Shown: piece by piece, positions 5,751 to 6,620 of the stretch | Layout of the letters: the number at the start of each line of letters is the position of its first letter | Numbering within the stretch: position 1 is the first letter of the stretch | The notes under the pieces: model-generated | What the model was told of the DNA's origin: nothing | Database searches by the model: none | Seen by the model: only the letters and a program-made list of their open reading frames with translations | Program-made: the position numbers and the translations under genes | NCBI GenBank assembly: GCA_025924755.1 | Contig: JAICHT010000207.1 | Location: 1 to 6,620, forward strand | Length of the DNA: 6,620 bases | Direction: 5' to 3' | From: Chitinophagaceae bacterium | Lineage (GTDB): Bacteria > Bacteroidota > Bacteroidia > Chitinophagales > Chitinophagaceae

Positions 5751-6620
5751 ATGAACCTACACCTTGCCGATTATCTCATCATTTCCGTTTATTTTCTTTT
5801 TGTAATTGCTGTGGGCTTTATCATTAAAAAGAAAATAAAATCCAGTAACGACTTTTTAGCCAGTGGACGCAATATTCCGCTTTGGATCACCAGCCTTGCA
5901 TTTATATCGGCCAATTTAGGGGCGCAGGAAGTAATAGGCATGGTGGCATCAGGTGCTAAATACGGCATCATGACGGTGCATTTTTATTGGGTAGGCGCCA
6001 TATTCGCTATGGTATTTCTGGGTGTGTTCATGATGCCTTTCTACTATGGCAGCCGGGCACGCAGCGTACCTGAATATCTTTCGTTGCGGTTTGATGAAAA
6101 AACAAGGGCATTGAATGCGATTTCATTTGCAGTGATGACGGTGTTTTCATCCGGTATATCGCTTTATGCATTAGCTAAACTGCTGGAAGTGGTTTTAAAA
6201 TGGGACTTTGATATCTCCATATGGATTGCAGCCGGCATAGTAATGATTTATACCTTTTTGGGAGGGTTGACCAGTGCGGTGTATAATGAAGTATTGCAGT
6301 TCTTTCTTATTGTATTAGGACTTTCACCGTTAGTAATTGTAGCCTTTCAGGATGCTGGCGGCTGGGCAAACATACAGGCGCAACTGCCGCCCAATATGAC
6401 GCATGCCTGGAAGTATATGGGCAACCCGGAATCCAACCCAATGGGCCTGCACTTTATGTCGCTGATCTTCGGTCTCGGTTTTGTAATGTCGTTTGGCTAT
6501 TGGTGTACCGACTTTTTGGTAGTGCAGCGGGCCATGATTGCTAAAAACATGCGTTCGGCGCAGCGTACACCTATAGTGGCCGCCGTTCCTAAAATGCTGA
6601 TGCCCCTGATAGTGGTACTG
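5751..6620 (+). CDS. Sodium:solute symporter (SSS family), 3' end outside window
   Basis: The first 290 residues are open to the window edge; family members usually run beyond 500. The protein starts MNLHLADYLIISVYF with a first helix, then DFLASGRNIPLWITSLAFISANLGAQEVIG (41-70) with the SSS Na+-site helix, and a PEYLSLRF motif (about 107-114). GGLTSAVYNEVLQFFLI (about 170-186) is the family signature region, and YWCTDFLVVQRAM (about 249-261) resembles the WCTDQ segment of SGLT-like carriers. At least seven hydrophobic helices are visible, so it is an inner-membrane Na+-driven importer. The position divergent from MIOX suggests myo-inositol or a related sugar, which sequence alone cannot prove. 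ATG at 5751 is chosen because it immediately precedes the first helix. No Shine-Dalgarno is seen. Confidence 0.9.
   Translation, partial: MNLHLADYLIISVYFLFVIAVGFIIKKKIKSSNDFLASGRNIPLWITSLAFISANLGAQEVIGMVASGAKYGIMTVHFYWVGAIFAMVFLGVFMMPFYYGSRARSVPEYLSLRFDEKTRALNAISFAVMTVFSSGISLYALAKLLEVVLKWDFDISIWIAAGIVMIYTFLGGLTSAVYNEVLQFFLIVLGLSPLVIVAFQDAGGWANIQAQLPPNMTHAWKYMGNPESNPMGLHFMSLIFGLGFVMSFGYWCTDFLVVQRAMIAKNMRSAQRTPIVAAVPKMLMPLIVVL

Noticed and set aside
5789..5971. 60-residue minus-strand frame within the symporter
   Set aside because: It is antisense to strongly conserved SSS helices and has no family resemblance.

Overview
The window looks like chromosomal DNA of a Bacteroidota bacterium, probably a sugar-degrading soil or freshwater type near the Chitinophagaceae. 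This is inferred from protein character (DUF4386, a GH28 with the GTESNGG motif, a bacterial myo-inositol oxygenase, an SSS symporter), from start codons without clear Shine-Dalgarno sequences, and from TAnnTTTG-like promoter boxes. No rRNA, tRNA, transposase, integrase or CRISPR array is visible.

Left part (1 to about 2750) is an accessory region. Three related direct repeats of about 120 bp (1-123, 903-1029, 1354-1470) all point the same way. The first directly precedes an A+T-rich six-helix DUF4386 membrane protein (143-874). The second precedes about 320 bp with no convincing gene. The third precedes a two-gene operon: a PhyH-type Fe(II)/2-oxoglutarate dioxygenase (1504-2283) and a VOC/PhnB-like protein (2292-2693). 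The layout of repeat plus short payload, three times in tandem, resembles a gene-cassette array. It is the most unusual structure in the window. A weak partial match to the repeat (2732-2749) lies just after the VOC gene.

Right part (3020-6620) is a carbohydrate region. A secreted GH28 pectinase-type glycosidase (3020-4579) converges on a myo-inositol oxygenase gene (5591-4704, minus strand), with a long terminator-like hairpin between them (4598-4655). The oxygenase gene is divergent from a sodium:solute symporter that runs off the right edge (5751-6620). That gene is open to the window end.

Working model (inference): GH28 releases uronic acid units from pectic polymers, the symporter imports a small polyol or sugar (myo-inositol is the natural guess beside the oxygenase), and the oxygenase turns myo-inositol into D-glucuronate. 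Hexuronates from both sources could then enter a shared uronate isomerase pathway, whose genes are not in this window.
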